Assembly: GCA_033763735.1 (NCBI GenBank)
Contig: JANRJY010000040.1
Span: 1-50,308, forward strand
Length of the DNA stretch: 50,308 bases
DNA from: JANRJY01 sp033763735
GTDB lineage: Bacteria > Bacteroidota > Bacteroidia > Cytophagales > UBA9547
Direction: 5' to 3'
A model generated the notes under the pieces. It was not told where the DNA came from. It did not search any database and worked only from the letters and a program-made list of their open reading frames with translations. This document shows positions 18,520 to 27,581 of the stretch, in pieces. Made by a program: the position numbers and the translations under genes. Numbering within the stretch: the first letter of the stretch is position 1; the number at the start of each line of letters is the position of its first letter.

Positions 18520-19911
18520 CTACCCAAAAATCTCAGTAAAAACTTCGTCCAATCTTGTAAACGCTTTGATTTTAATCTGAAATTTTGAAGTATCTATTCC
18601 CTTCAATCCATATTTAGATATAAAAATCTCTTTGAATCCCAACTTTTGTGCTTCAGATATTCTATTCTCTGTTCGGTTTACTGCTCTTATTTCTCCTCCC
18701 AATCCTACTTCAGCTGCAAAGCATATTTCATGTGATATAGCAATTTCTTCAAAAGATGATATCAACGAAGTACAAATAGCAAGGTCAATAGCAGGGTCCT
18801 CAACTTTAATACCTCCGGCAATATTTAAGAAAACATCTTGCTGTCCCAATTTAAATCCTCCTCTCTTCTCCAAAACGGCAAGCAACATATGTAATCTGCG
18901 TACATCAAATCCTGTGGTACTTCTCTGAGGTGTTCCATAAGTAGCGGGACTCACCAACGATTGTACTTCAATCATCAATGGTCGACTTCCTTCTATAGTT
19001 GATGCAATTGTTATGCCACCTAAGTCTTTGTCGCGTTGCGAAATTAATATTTCCGATGGATTACTTACTTCTCTGAGTCCTGCCCCTTGCATTTCGTATA
19101 TTCCTATTTCTGAGGCAGATCCAAATCTGTTTTTAACAGAACGAAGCAATCGGTATGACAAATGTCTGTCCCCCTCAAATTGCAACACCGTATCCACCAT
19201 ATGCTCTAATACTTTAGGACCGGCTATGGTACCTTCTTTGGTTATATGTCCGATCAAAAATACCGGCACTGAGGTTTCCTTTGCAAATTTTATAAACTCA
19301 GCTGCACATTCTCTTACTTGTGATACGCTGCCAGCGCTTGATTCAATGAAAGCCGAAGCCATGGTTTGGATAGAATCAACTACTACCAGTTGAGGTTCCA
19401 GTAGTTCTATTTGTTTAAAAATATTTTGCGTACCCGTTTCTGACAATATATAACATTCATTGCCAGGTATCAACTCATTTTCACTAATCCGCTCCGCTCG
19501 CATTTTAATTTGTAACTCACTTTCTTCACCTGAAATGTATAGCACTTTTAAAGGGGCGAGTTTAAGTGTAATTTGTAACATCAATGTAGACTTTCCAATA
19601 CCTGGTTCGCCTCCTATCAAAATTACAGATCCAGGTACAATGCCTCCACCTAGAACTCTATTAAGTTCATTATCAAATGTTTGAATCCTTTTTTGATCGG
19701 TATAGTCAATTTCTGAAATCTCTTTAGGTTTAGCAGCTATTTGTTTGGAAGATGAAGTTTTCCAATTACCTGCTTGTGTCTCTGATTTTCCCACCAGTTC
19801 CTCTACAAAAGTATTCCATTGCCCACAGGAGGGACACTTGCCCAGCCATTTGGCTGAATTATATCCGCACGACTGACAATTGTATGTTGACTTAACTTTA
19901 TTTATACTCAT
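18520..19911 (-). CDS. radA: DNA repair protein RadA
   Basis: A 463-residue RecA-like branch-migration ATPase acting in recombinational repair. It has the N-terminal zinc finger (CQSCGYNSAKWLGKCPSC), Walker A in GGEPGIGKSTLM near residue 90-100, the RadA-specific KNRFG motif followed by EIGIYEM, and a C-terminal Lon-protease-like domain with VEDPAIDLAICTSL and AEVGLGGEIRAVNR. Length is typical. A terminator lies just upstream and separates it from ssb. Confidence 0.96.
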   Translation of the reverse strand: MSINKVKSTYNCQSCGYNSAKWLGKCPSCGQWNTFVEELVGKSETQAGNWKTSSSKQIAAKPKEISEIDYTDQKRIQTFDNELNRVLGGGIVPGSVILIGGEPGIGKSTLMLQITLKLAPLKVLYISGEESELQIKMRAERISENELIPGNECYILSETGTQNIFKQIELLEPQLVVVDSIQTMASAFIESSAGSVSQVRECAAEFIKFAKETSVPVFLIGHITKEGTIAGPKVLEHMVDTVLQFEGDRHLSYRLLRSVKNRFGSASEIGIYEMQGAGLREVSNPSEILISQRDKDLGGITIASTIEGSRPLMIEVQSLVSPATYGTPQRSTTGFDVRRLHMLLAVLEKRGGFKLGQQDVFLNIAGGIKVEDPAIDLAICTSLISSFEEIAISHEICFAAEVGLGGEIRAVNRTENRISEAQKLGFKEIFISKYGLKGIDTSKFQIKIKAFTRLDEVFTEIFG

Positions 19912-19918
19912 TTAAAAT

Positions 19919-19945
19919 CAAAAAAGGCTCCTTTTGAGGAGCCTT
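19919..19945 (-). terminator. Rho-independent terminator after ssb
   Basis: A perfect 8-bp stem, AAGGCTCC (19924-19931) with GGAGCCTT (19938-19945), is preceded on the plus strand by an A run. On the minus strand this is a hairpin followed by a U tract. It ends the mutY-ssb transcript just ahead of the radA start at 19911. Confidence 0.85.
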
Positions 19946-19967
19946 GTAAAACTACAAATTATATTTC

Positions 19968-20414
19968 TTAGAATGGCAAATCATTATCAGCATCCATAGG
20001 AGAGCTAGCAATTTCGGCTGGAACTGCGCTTTTGCTGCCTGCATAAGCCGGTTCTGCATATGATTCGCTACCGCCAGATGATGATGATGGACCACCTAAT
20101 AAAGTAAGGTCGCGAGCCACTATCTCAGTGATTCTACGGTTAACTCCATCTTTATCTACATATTCTCTGCTGGTAATTCTGCCTTCAATGTATGCTTGAG
20201 AGCCTTTTTTAAGATATTTTTCAATTATTTCAGCTAATGGTGACCAAGCTACCACATTGTGCCACTCCGTATTTACGACTTGAGCACCCGTTTTATCTTT
20301 ATATTTTTCGCTAGTGGCCATTGTGAACTGTGCAACTGCTCTTCCGTTATCGAACTTTTTTACTATTGGATCCTTTCCTAGATTACCTAATAGGATTACT
20401 TTGTTAACTGACAT
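19968..20414 (-). CDS. ssb: Single-stranded DNA-binding protein
   Basis: Coats single-stranded DNA in replication and repair. From the preferred ATG at 20412-20414 the protein is 148 residues and starts MSVNKVILLGNLGKDP, the normal SSB start. An upstream ATG at 20453 would add 13 unrelated residues and run into mutY. The OB-fold (VAQFTMATSEKYKDK, TEWHNVVAW, YLKKGSQAYIEGRI) is followed by a Gly/Ser linker and the acidic partner-binding tip DADNDLPF. The gene follows mutY with about ten bases between them, a common arrangement in Bacteroidota. Confidence 0.95.
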   Translation of the reverse strand: MSVNKVILLGNLGKDPIVKKFDNGRAVAQFTMATSEKYKDKTGAQVVNTEWHNVVAWSPLAEIIEKYLKKGSQAYIEGRITSREYVDKDGVNRRITEIVARDLTLLGGPSSSSGGSESYAEPAYAGSKSAVPAEIASSPMDADNDLPF

Positions 20415-20424
20415 ATATTTAAGG

Positions 20425-21498
20425 TTAAGGTTTGAAATATGTATTTTGAACAAAATTGCTGATTAGTAATGGTTTAGCGTAATCTACACTTTGTTCAGGG
20501 TTTAAAACTAAAAAATTATGTTCTTTTTTAAAATTATTTGAAATATTTTTTAACAAAACTCTCCAAAATATTGCATTTATTTTTTGATGTGTTAATTTTT
20601 GAACAATTATCTCAGAAGCTAAGATTAACTCAAATTTTTCTTCAGAATTCAAAATCGTTTTTATTTCAATTTCAATCTCATTTCTGGATAATAATTGATT
20701 ATTTGATTCAATTAAATGAAACTCATACATGTTTTTCCAAATGTCTTTTTTCACTCTTTTTCTAAATGTGATTTTTCCTAAATTATCCTCAAATATTAAA
20801 TAATTAAAGTATCTGTTTTTCAGTGTATTAAGCTTAGATTTAATTGGTAGATCATTTTGCAAGGATTTTGACTTTGCAATACAATCAATATTAAAAATAC
20901 AAGACTCGCATTCAGGGTTTTGAGGCTTACAAACCAAAGCACCAAACTCCATTATGGCCTGATTATATAAATCAGGATTTGTTCTGCTTATAATCTCCTT
21001 AGCAATTTCAAATAATTCATCCTGATTGGCTTGTTTTCTTACATCTTTTTGATAAGAAAAATACCTGCTTAATACCCTAATAACATTTCCATCAAGCACC
21101 GGGACTTTCTCATTAAAAGCAAATGAGGCTATAGCAGCAGCGGTATATCTGCCAACTCCTTTTAATTTTATTATTTCATTGAAGGTGTTGGGAAACAGTC
21201 CATTATATTGATTTACAATCTGTTTGGCAGCGGCATGCAGGTTTCTTGCACGAGAATAATAGCCTAAACCTTCCCAATACTTAAGCACTTCATCTTCCTC
21301 ACAATTAGCTAGTTGTTTCACATTTGGGAATCTTTCGACAAATTTGTGATAATAAGGTAAACCTTGAGAAACTCTGGTTTGCTGTAATATTATTTCCGAA
21401 ATCCAAATCAAATAAGGATCTTTTGTGTCTCTCCATGGTAATTCCCTTTTGTTAAGTTGGTACCATTCAATTAGTTTATCCGATGCAAACTCACTCAT
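20425..21498 (-). CDS. mutY: A/G-specific adenine glycosylase
   Basis: Removes adenine mispaired with 8-oxoguanine. The 357-residue protein has LPWRDTKDPYLIWISEIILQQTRV at the start, the helix-hairpin-helix LKGVGRYTAAAIASFAF followed by the catalytic aspartate in PVLDGNVIRVL, and four cysteines for the Fe-S cluster (C..C..C..C in VCKPQNPECESCIFNIDC). A C-terminal NUDIX-like domain is recognisable in FRKRVKKDIWKNMYEF but weakly conserved. It is divergent from the HU gene and leads into ssb. Confidence 0.93.
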   Translation of the reverse strand: MSEFASDKLIEWYQLNKRELPWRDTKDPYLIWISEIILQQTRVSQGLPYYHKFVERFPNVKQLANCEEDEVLKYWEGLGYYSRARNLHAAAKQIVNQYNGLFPNTFNEIIKLKGVGRYTAAAIASFAFNEKVPVLDGNVIRVLSRYFSYQKDVRKQANQDELFEIAKEIISRTNPDLYNQAIMEFGALVCKPQNPECESCIFNIDCIAKSKSLQNDLPIKSKLNTLKNRYFNYLIFEDNLGKITFRKRVKKDIWKNMYEFHLIESNNQLLSRNEIEIEIKTILNSEEKFELILASEIIVQKLTHQKINAIFWRVLLKNISNNFKKEHNFLVLNPEQSVDYAKPLLISNFVQNTYFKP

Positions 21499-21542
21499 GT
21501 GAAAATAATTATTATATGTATGTTGGGGTATGGTTTTTTTTA

Positions 21543-21550
21543 TAAATTTG
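21543..21550 (+). promoter_or_regulatory. Bacteroidota-type -7 box for the HU operon
   Basis: TAAATTTG matches TAnnTTTG in the mutY-HU divergent gap, about 100 bases before the HU start. The leader would be long and AT-rich. Confidence 0.35.
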
Positions 21551-21653
21551 TCATAATCTTTACAAAATCAATGAATTGCTAAAACATTAATTTTAAATTC
21601 TCGTTAGATTTCAAAAAATCAATTAATTATTGTTCAACTAAATTTTTAATAAA

Positions 21654-21947
21654 GTGACCAAGGCAGACGTAGTTTCTCATGTATCAGACCAGACAGGTAT
21701 CAATAAGTCTGATGTTTTAATTACTGTAGAAAGTTTCATAAATGTAATCAAATCTTCGATGGAAAGCGGTGACGATATTTTCATCCGTGGATTTGGATCA
21801 TTTGTAAACAAAAAAAGGGCAAGAAAAGTTGCCAGAAACATTTCTAAGAATACAGCAATTGTAATTGATGCACATTTTGTTCCTACTTTCAAACCTGCAA
21901 AAGAATTTGTAGAAAAAGTAAAAACAAGTCCTAAGTTAAAAGTGTAA
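21654..21947 (+). CDS. HU-family DNA-binding protein
   Basis: A 97-residue histone-like protein that bends and compacts DNA. TKADVVSHVSDQTGINKSDV, the GDDIFIRGFGSFVNKKRARKVARN saddle region and VPTFKPAKEFVEKV are diagnostic of the HU/IHF family. The start is GTG at 21654. It opens a same-strand cluster HU - TPR protein - 29-residue basic protein - rng. Confidence 0.95.
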   Translation: MTKADVVSHVSDQTGINKSDVLITVESFINVIKSSMESGDDIFIRGFGSFVNKKRARKVARNISKNTAIVIDAHFVPTFKPAKEFVEKVKTSPKLKV

Positions 21948-21979
21948 ATTTGCACTTCGCAAAAATACCTGCTTGATTT

Positions 21980-22798
21980 ATGGTTGTAAAACAATTGTTA
22001 GCAGTTGCTATCGGCATAGCAGCTGTTTTGTTTTTAATGAGTTTACCCAAAGTTATTATTAACAAAGATGATAAAAACAAACTGGCCGACAACCGTAATT
22101 CAATGCCTGATGTTGCGGCATTTAGGCAAAAAACAAAACCAGTTGTCTCTGGCAAAGATAAATTAATTATTGAAAGGCTAAGAAATTTTTACAACAACAC
22201 ATCTTCTTTAGAAAAAAAGTGTACCTTTGCAGATTCTTTGACAAAAGTGTTTATCAGCATTCAAGAAATTGATAGTGCTATAGCTTATGCTGAAAGAATC
22301 GTTCTTATAAATCCGGGAATAAAATCAAGTAAAATAGCAGCAGATACATATTTTTCTGCTTTCAATATTGTTACCGAACCCACCTTATCTGCATCATTTT
22401 CAGACAAAGCAAGGCAGGCTTACCTATCAGTACTTCAATATGAACCTGATAATTTGGAAGCCAAAAATAATTTGGCCATGACTTATGTAACTTCTGAAAA
22501 TCCTATGCAAGCTATTGCTCTACTAAGAGAAGTAATACAGAAGGATCCTAAAAATAGCACAGCTAATTTTAATTTAGGTTACCTATCCGTACTTTCAGGG
22601 CAATACGACAAAGCAATCAATCGCTTTGAAGCACTTTTAAAAGATAACCCTCGTTTTTGGAAAGCAAGATTGTATTTGGGCATTGCACTGAAAGAAACCG
22701 GAAAAAAAGAACAGGCAAATGAAGAATTTGCTCAAGTAATAAAAAACGAAAGAGACCCTGCATTAGTAGCTGAGGCTCAAAATCAATTAAAAAATTAA
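21980..22798 (+). CDS. Membrane-anchored TPR protein
   Basis: A 272-residue protein with one N-terminal membrane segment (QLLAVAIGIAAVLFLMSLP, residues 5-23) and at least four tetratricopeptide repeats from about residue 90 to the end, including AKNNLAMTYVTSENPMQAIAL, ANFNLGYLSVLSGQYDKAI and ARLYLGIALKETGKKEQA. It should be a periplasm-facing or cytosolic scaffold. It starts 32 bases after HU and belongs to the cluster ending in rng; no specific partner can be named. Confidence 0.8.
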   Translation: MVVKQLLAVAIGIAAVLFLMSLPKVIINKDDKNKLADNRNSMPDVAAFRQKTKPVVSGKDKLIIERLRNFYNNTSSLEKKCTFADSLTKVFISIQEIDSAIAYAERIVLINPGIKSSKIAADTYFSAFNIVTEPTLSASFSDKARQAYLSVLQYEPDNLEAKNNLAMTYVTSENPMQAIALLREVIQKDPKNSTANFNLGYLSVLSGQYDKAINRFEALLKDNPRFWKARLYLGIALKETGKKEQANEEFAQVIKNERDPALVAEAQNQLKN

Positions 22799-22809
22799 AT
22801 TATAAAACT

Positions 22810-22899
22810 ATGCCTTGCGGTAAAAAAAGAAAACGTCACAAAATAGCTACACATAAAAGAAAAAAACGCTTAAGAAAAAACAGACACAAAAAGAAATAG
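22810..22899 (+). CDS. Tiny basic protein, AURKAIP1/COX24-like (mS38/bS22-type)
   Basis: A 29-residue frame from ATG 22810 to TAG 22897-22899, starting MPCGKKRKRHKIATHKRKKR. It consists almost wholly of Lys, Arg and His. The pattern resembles the AURKAIP1/COX24 domain found in mitochondrial ribosomal protein mS38 and in short bacterial ribosome-associated proteins, and near-identical short proteins are widespread in Bacteroidota in my recollection. It starts 11 bases after the TPR gene and 83 bases before rng. A ribosomal role is inferred from the family only. Confidence 0.78.
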   Translation: MPCGKKRKRHKIATHKRKKRLRKNRHKKK

Positions 22900-22982
22900 T
22901 TATACATTAACTGTTTTATATTCAGTGTATTAACTGAATTGTGTATTGTTATTTTTTAATTTCAACTTAACGTTTCTTTATC

Positions 22983-24578
22983 ATGAGTAATGAATTATTT
23001 ATTAATGTTACTCCAAAAGGCAATCGTATTGCATTAATGCAAGAAAAGCGCCTTGTTGAGTATCATGTAGAATCCAACTCACAGAATTTCAATGTGGGTG
23101 ATATATATTTGGGCACGGTTACTAAAGTAGTACCGGGGCTCAACGCTGCTTTTGTAGATATTGGCTATGAAAAAGATGCTTTTTTGCATTATCACGACTT
23201 AGGTCCAAATATCAAATCTTTAAACAAATATCTTAAGGATACCCAATCAGGAAAGCAAACGAGTTTTAAACTTAATGGGTTCAAACTTGAGCCTGAAATA
23301 GAAAAAGCAGGTAAAATCGACAAAGTCCTAACCAAAGGTCAGCAAATATTGGTTCAAGTTGTAAAAGAGCCAATTTCAACTAAAGGTCCAAGGCTGTCAT
23401 GTGAAATATCAATTGCCGGTCGTTATTTGGTGTTGGTGCCATTTTCGAATAGCATCAGCGTAAGCAAAAAAATAAGCAAAAAAGAAGAAAAACAACGCCT
23501 TCAACGTCTGATTACTTCAATAAAATTGGATAATTTTAGTGTAATAATTCGCACAGTTGCTGAAGACAAAGAAGTAGCTGAACTTGATCGCGACCTCAAA
23601 AATCTGGTTAAAAAATGGGAAGAAGGTTTTGAGAAGCTTAAAACTGCTCAATCAAAAGAAGTAATTATTTCAGAAATGGATCGTACTTCGTCTATTTTGA
23701 GAGATATGTTAAATGAGTCATTTGATTCTATCACCATTGATGATAAATCGTTTTTTGACGAAACCAAGCAGTATATTCATACGATTGCCCCTGAAAAAGA
23801 AAAAATCGTAAAGCATTACAATATTAAAGAAAAGATATTTGAATTTACTGGCATTGAAAAGCAAATTAAGGCACTGTTTGGTCGCACAGTAAGTTTGCCC
23901 GGAGGGGGATATTTAATTATTGAACACACTGAAGCGCTGCATGTTGTTGATGTAAATAGTGGCAACAAATCAAACTCAGAGTCAGATCAAGAACGAACTG
24001 CTTTAAATGTAAACCTTGAAGCCGCTCGTGAAATTGCGAGACAATTGAGGCTCCGTGATTTGGGTGGCATAATTGTTATAGATTTTATTGATATGAAGGA
24101 TCCTGAAAACAGGAATACTTTATTTAATAGAATGCGAGCCGAGATGGATGGGGATCGCTCAAAGTATACGATACTTCCAGTGAGTAAGTTTGGGCTGATG
24201 CAAATTACGCGTCAAAGAGTAAGACCTCAACTCAATATTGTAACTGGTGAAGTGTGCCCTACCTGTAATGGTACAGGCAAAATATCTGCAAGTATATTGG
24301 TATCAGATCAAATCGAAAACACTATTGAGCATATGGTCACCAAGCAAAACGAGAAAGACATCACTATAGAATTGCATCCTTATTTGTATGCATATTTTAC
24401 AACCGGTATAATATCACTAAGATTAAAATGGTTTTTAAAATATAAAACCTGGATTAAGTTAGAGAAAAATACTGCTTTTGGAGTAACAGATTTCCGTTTC
24501 CGTAATCAATATGATGAAGAAATTGACACCAACCGACCCAAATTGGTAGTTGAAGATGTTGAGGATGAAGATGATTAA
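22983..24578 (+). CDS. rng: Ribonuclease G/E family protein
   Basis: A 531-residue endoribonuclease for rRNA and mRNA processing. An S1 RNA-binding domain is visible near residues 38-70 and 100-130 (GDIYLGTVTKVVPGLNAAFV). The RNase E/G catalytic core has LHVVDVNSG and GGIIVIDFIDM with its metal-binding aspartates, and the zinc-link motif CPTCNGTG is present. There is no long C-terminal scaffold tail, so RNase G-like length applies. It closes the HU - TPR - small protein - rng cluster. Confidence 0.93.
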   Translation: MSNELFINVTPKGNRIALMQEKRLVEYHVESNSQNFNVGDIYLGTVTKVVPGLNAAFVDIGYEKDAFLHYHDLGPNIKSLNKYLKDTQSGKQTSFKLNGFKLEPEIEKAGKIDKVLTKGQQILVQVVKEPISTKGPRLSCEISIAGRYLVLVPFSNSISVSKKISKKEEKQRLQRLITSIKLDNFSVIIRTVAEDKEVAELDRDLKNLVKKWEEGFEKLKTAQSKEVIISEMDRTSSILRDMLNESFDSITIDDKSFFDETKQYIHTIAPEKEKIVKHYNIKEKIFEFTGIEKQIKALFGRTVSLPGGGYLIIEHTEALHVVDVNSGNKSNSESDQERTALNVNLEAAREIARQLRLRDLGGIIVIDFIDMKDPENRNTLFNRMRAEMDGDRSKYTILPVSKFGLMQITRQRVRPQLNIVTGEVCPTCNGTGKISASILVSDQIENTIEHMVTKQNEKDITIELHPYLYAYFTTGIISLRLKWFLKYKTWIKLEKNTAFGVTDFRFRNQYDEEIDTNRPKLVVEDVEDEDD

Positions 24579-24733
24579 TTAATTATACTTCGTTTAAAAA
24601 GTTATTTTAGGTGATATAATTTTAATATCTTATAACAAAAAAAAGAGTTCTAAAGAGATTCAATTAATTTGATTAGGAGCATTTTTTAATGTTGTATTTT
24701 GATTCCTAAATTCTTTTTAGGGTTGATAAAAAA

Positions 24734-25603
24734 CTAATTTCTTGAAATAATCAAATTCAAACTTTTCGGTACTACCTTAATAATGATTTCTTTGCCTGTT
24801 TCATGAGGCTCGCCATCTACATGTATCTCACCTGTTTCGTCACGTTCAACGATAACTTCATTGGCACGTATGGTTTCTACATATTGTGATTGATCAATAG
24901 TTTTGGTAAATAGCTTGAAACCTAAATCCAGAATTCCAATTGGTGGAAAAGGTTTCATTATGCACACATCAACGAGTCCGTCTTCCATATCAGCATGGGG
25001 GGCTATAAAAGCGTTATTCCCATACTGGGATGAATTAGCAAAACTTATTAAAAAAGCATTTTTATCAAATTTTGTTCCATTAATTTTCAAAGTATAATCC
25101 TGAGCTTTGTATTGCATAAACTCATTAATTGTGGTGCTAATATACGTTTGAAGTCCTCTCCCTTTGCTTTCGGCAAATAATTTGCCAATATGTGCATCAA
25201 ACCCAACACCCGACATATTTATAAAAGCATAGTCATTAAGTTTGCATGTGTCTATTCGCTTTGTCTCTTGTTTTTTAATGGCTTCAAGAGCTTTATCTAT
25301 TTGCAATGGAATATGATTATGTCGGGCAAGCCCATTGCCCGATCCTAAAGGAAGAATTCCTAAATTATAATCAGTGCCAATTAGTTCTTTAGCTACTTCA
25401 TTTACCGTGCCGTCACCTCCCACCGCAACAAAATTCATAAATCCTGCTTTTTTACCTTCTATTGTCAATTCTGTGGCATGACCAATGTAATCTGTATTGA
25501 CAATTTCAAATGAATTTTTGTCAAAATGCTGGGCAATGACCTCAGGTACAAATGATTTGTTTCTGCCTCCTGATATGGGATTTACAATAAATAAGGTTTT
25601 CAA
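24734..25603 (-). CDS. Diacylglycerol kinase family (YegS-like) lipid kinase
   Basis: A 289-residue cytosolic kinase with NPISGGRNK at the N-terminus, the nucleotide-binding GGDGTVNEV near residue 62-70 and PLGSGNGLAR near 88-97, then the beta-sandwich lid with ISFANSSQYGNN and APHADMEDGLVDV. These are hallmarks of the DagK/YegS/sphingosine kinase family. The lipid substrate cannot be told. It converges with rng over a 155-base AT-rich gap where no clear terminator is seen. Confidence 0.88.
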   Translation of the reverse strand: MKTLFIVNPISGGRNKSFVPEVIAQHFDKNSFEIVNTDYIGHATELTIEGKKAGFMNFVAVGGDGTVNEVAKELIGTDYNLGILPLGSGNGLARHNHIPLQIDKALEAIKKQETKRIDTCKLNDYAFINMSGVGFDAHIGKLFAESKGRGLQTYISTTINEFMQYKAQDYTLKINGTKFDKNAFLISFANSSQYGNNAFIAPHADMEDGLVDVCIMKPFPPIGILDLGFKLFTKTIDQSQYVETIRANEVIVERDETGEIHVDGEPHETGKEIIIKVVPKSLNLIISRN

Positions 25604-25712
25604 TTTCTATTAATTTATTAAATTCTGAGAACTAAACGCAAAGCAAATTCAAATGTTTTGGTTTTCCACAATTTTAAGGAACAATTGTTTCAATGATTGT
25701 AATGTATTTGTG

Positions 25713-25720
25713 TAGTTTTG
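25713..25720 (+). promoter_or_regulatory. Bacteroidota-type -7 box for TlpA-like gene
   Basis: TAGTTTTG fits TAnnTTTG and lies 21 bases ahead of the ATG at 25741, in the gap between divergent genes. Confidence 0.38.
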
Positions 25721-25740
25721 TATAAAATTGACTATTTATT

Positions 25741-26871
25741 ATGCAAAAACCTATTAAATTAATATTCTTATTAACTATACTATTTTTATTTAACAATTGC
25801 AGTAACCATGAACCAGCTAATAACAACAACAGTTATACTCTAAATTTTATCTCCGAAACTCCTATTACGGGCAAAATTGTTTTAAGACAAGTGATTGGAC
25901 AAAACACTAAAACAATCGATACCTTGATTTTGGAAAATAAAGTTGACTTTGCGATGTCAGGCAAATTGCCCGAAACTGGATTGTATTTACTTCAAATCAA
26001 TGATAAAGATCCATATTTATTTGTAATTGATTCTGCTACTATTAGTTTTCAAATAGATAAAGAAGGAAATTATAATTCCAAAGGATCGGAAGCACATAAT
26101 GATTTTGTATCTATTATAGATTATCAAAAATCATATCAATCAAAAATGGATTCATTAAACAGAGCATATATTCTGGAATCTAACTTAAATCATATTGAAA
26201 ATGTAAAATCCATTGATATTGCTTTTAAGAAAGTGAAACAAAATGCTTCAAATGATATTAAAAAATGGATTTATAGCCATAATCCCGGTATTGCAGGAGC
26301 TTTTGCAGGTGGATTCTTCAATCCGGAATTAGATATGCCATTTTTAGACTCTTTGACCACATATTTGGAACCCGCGGTATCAAAATCAACTTATGTGGCT
26401 GATTTTGTGAAGAATATTAAAAAATTGAGAAACTCTCAGGAAGGAGGATTTGCACCCAATTTCAAACAAAACACACATGATGGCAGAATATTACAACTTG
26501 CTGACTTTAAAGGCAAAATTGTATTACTTGATTTTTGGGCTTCGTGGTGTGGCCCCTGTCGAAATTCCAATCCGGATTTGGTTAAGCTTTACAAAAAGTA
26601 TAAAGACAAAAATTTTACAGTTTTTTCAGTTTCACTGGATGAAGATGTTACGAAATGGAAAAAAGCCATTTCTGACGATGGTTTGGAGTGGACCAACCAT
26701 GTATCAGACTTGAAAGGCTGGGAAAATGAAGTGGCTGTATTATACAATGTTGAATCAATTCCTCAAACATTTTTGTTGGATGTCAACGGAAAAATTGTGG
26801 CCAAAAATCTCCATGGACAGGATTTGGAAAACAAAATCATTGAATTATCACAAAAAAATCAAGCAAATTAA
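25741..26871 (+). CDS. TlpA-like thioredoxin lipoprotein with DUF4369 domain
   Basis: A 376-residue exported protein. A signal peptide ends in a lipobox (LFLFNNCSN, Cys20), a DUF4369-like beta domain spans roughly residues 30-125, and a thioredoxin-fold AhpC/TSA domain fills the last 145 residues with FWASWCGPCRNSNP (active site CGPC) and the cis-proline region SIPQTFLLD. It should act as a membrane-anchored thiol-disulfide oxidoreductase in the periplasm. The phosphatase-like gene follows after 23 bases, so co-transcription is likely. Confidence 0.9.
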   Translation: MQKPIKLIFLLTILFLFNNCSNHEPANNNNSYTLNFISETPITGKIVLRQVIGQNTKTIDTLILENKVDFAMSGKLPETGLYLLQINDKDPYLFVIDSATISFQIDKEGNYNSKGSEAHNDFVSIIDYQKSYQSKMDSLNRAYILESNLNHIENVKSIDIAFKKVKQNASNDIKKWIYSHNPGIAGAFAGGFFNPELDMPFLDSLTTYLEPAVSKSTYVADFVKNIKKLRNSQEGGFAPNFKQNTHDGRILQLADFKGKIVLLDFWASWCGPCRNSNPDLVKLYKKYKDKNFTVFSVSLDEDVTKWKKAISDDGLEWTNHVSDLKGWENEVAVLYNVESIPQTFLLDVNGKIVAKNLHGQDLENKIIELSQKNQAN

Positions 26872-26894
26872 TTTACTCAATCAAAGCCAACTCA

Positions 26895-27506
26895 TTGAAA
26901 AACATTTATTTAATACGTCACGGTCAAACAGATTACAATTTAAGGGGAATCGTTCAAGGCAGTAGGGTTGATACTTCATTAAATGAAACAGGCCAAAAAC
27001 AAGCACAGATGTTTTTTGAAGCATATAAACATGTGCCCTTTGATAAAATATACACTTCCAAATTGAAAAGAACAGTAGAGAGCGTAGCTGGATTTATTGC
27101 CAATGGGATTCCATACGAATCATTTGAGGGGCTAAACGAAATAAGTTGGGGCGACAATGATGGCAAAGTTTCAAATACTGAAATGCACGATTATTATACT
27201 CATGTGTCCAATGAATGGGCAAATGGAAATCTTGATTTGCAAATTGGTGGGGGGGAAAGCCCTAATGAAGTTTCCGCTCGTCAAAAGCCTGTATTGGATA
27301 TAATTCTTTCACAAAAAAATGAAAAAAATATTCTCATATGCATGCATGGAAGAGCTATTCGCATTTTGCTATGTTTGATGCTCGGTCAAAGTTTAACTGA
27401 AATGGATAGTTTTGGGCATTCGAACTTATGTTTATATTTATTGAGATATGAAAATGGCAAAATCCATGTTATAAAATCAAACGATACAAAACATTTAGAA
27501 CAATAA
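26895..27506 (+). CDS. Histidine phosphatase family (phosphoglycerate mutase-like)
   Basis: A 203-residue member of the histidine phosphatase superfamily. The RHG motif (LIRHGQTDYN, His9 as the phospho-acceptor) and NETGQKQA, SKLKRTVES and CMHGRAIR (second histidine) are all present. Such proteins are cofactor-dependent phosphatases or mutases and the substrate cannot be inferred. The start is TTG at 26895, since no ATG lies in frame before the motif. Confidence 0.85.
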   Translation: MKNIYLIRHGQTDYNLRGIVQGSRVDTSLNETGQKQAQMFFEAYKHVPFDKIYTSKLKRTVESVAGFIANGIPYESFEGLNEISWGDNDGKVSNTEMHDYYTHVSNEWANGNLDLQIGGGESPNEVSARQKPVLDIILSQKNEKNILICMHGRAIRILLCLMLGQSLTEMDSFGHSNLCLYLLRYENGKIHVIKSNDTKHLEQ

Positions 27507-27540
27507 TTATAATTCCTATCTTTTTTTTCATTTTCACTTC

Positions 27541-27548
27541 TATATTTG
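27541..27548 (+). promoter_or_regulatory. Bacteroidota-type -7 box for hppA
   Basis: TATATTTG is a perfect TAnnTTTG match 33 bases before the hppA ATG at 27582. This gives a leader of about 25-30 bases. Confidence 0.45.
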
Positions 27549-27581
27549 CACCCTCAAAAAAAATAAACACTTTCTCGTATT

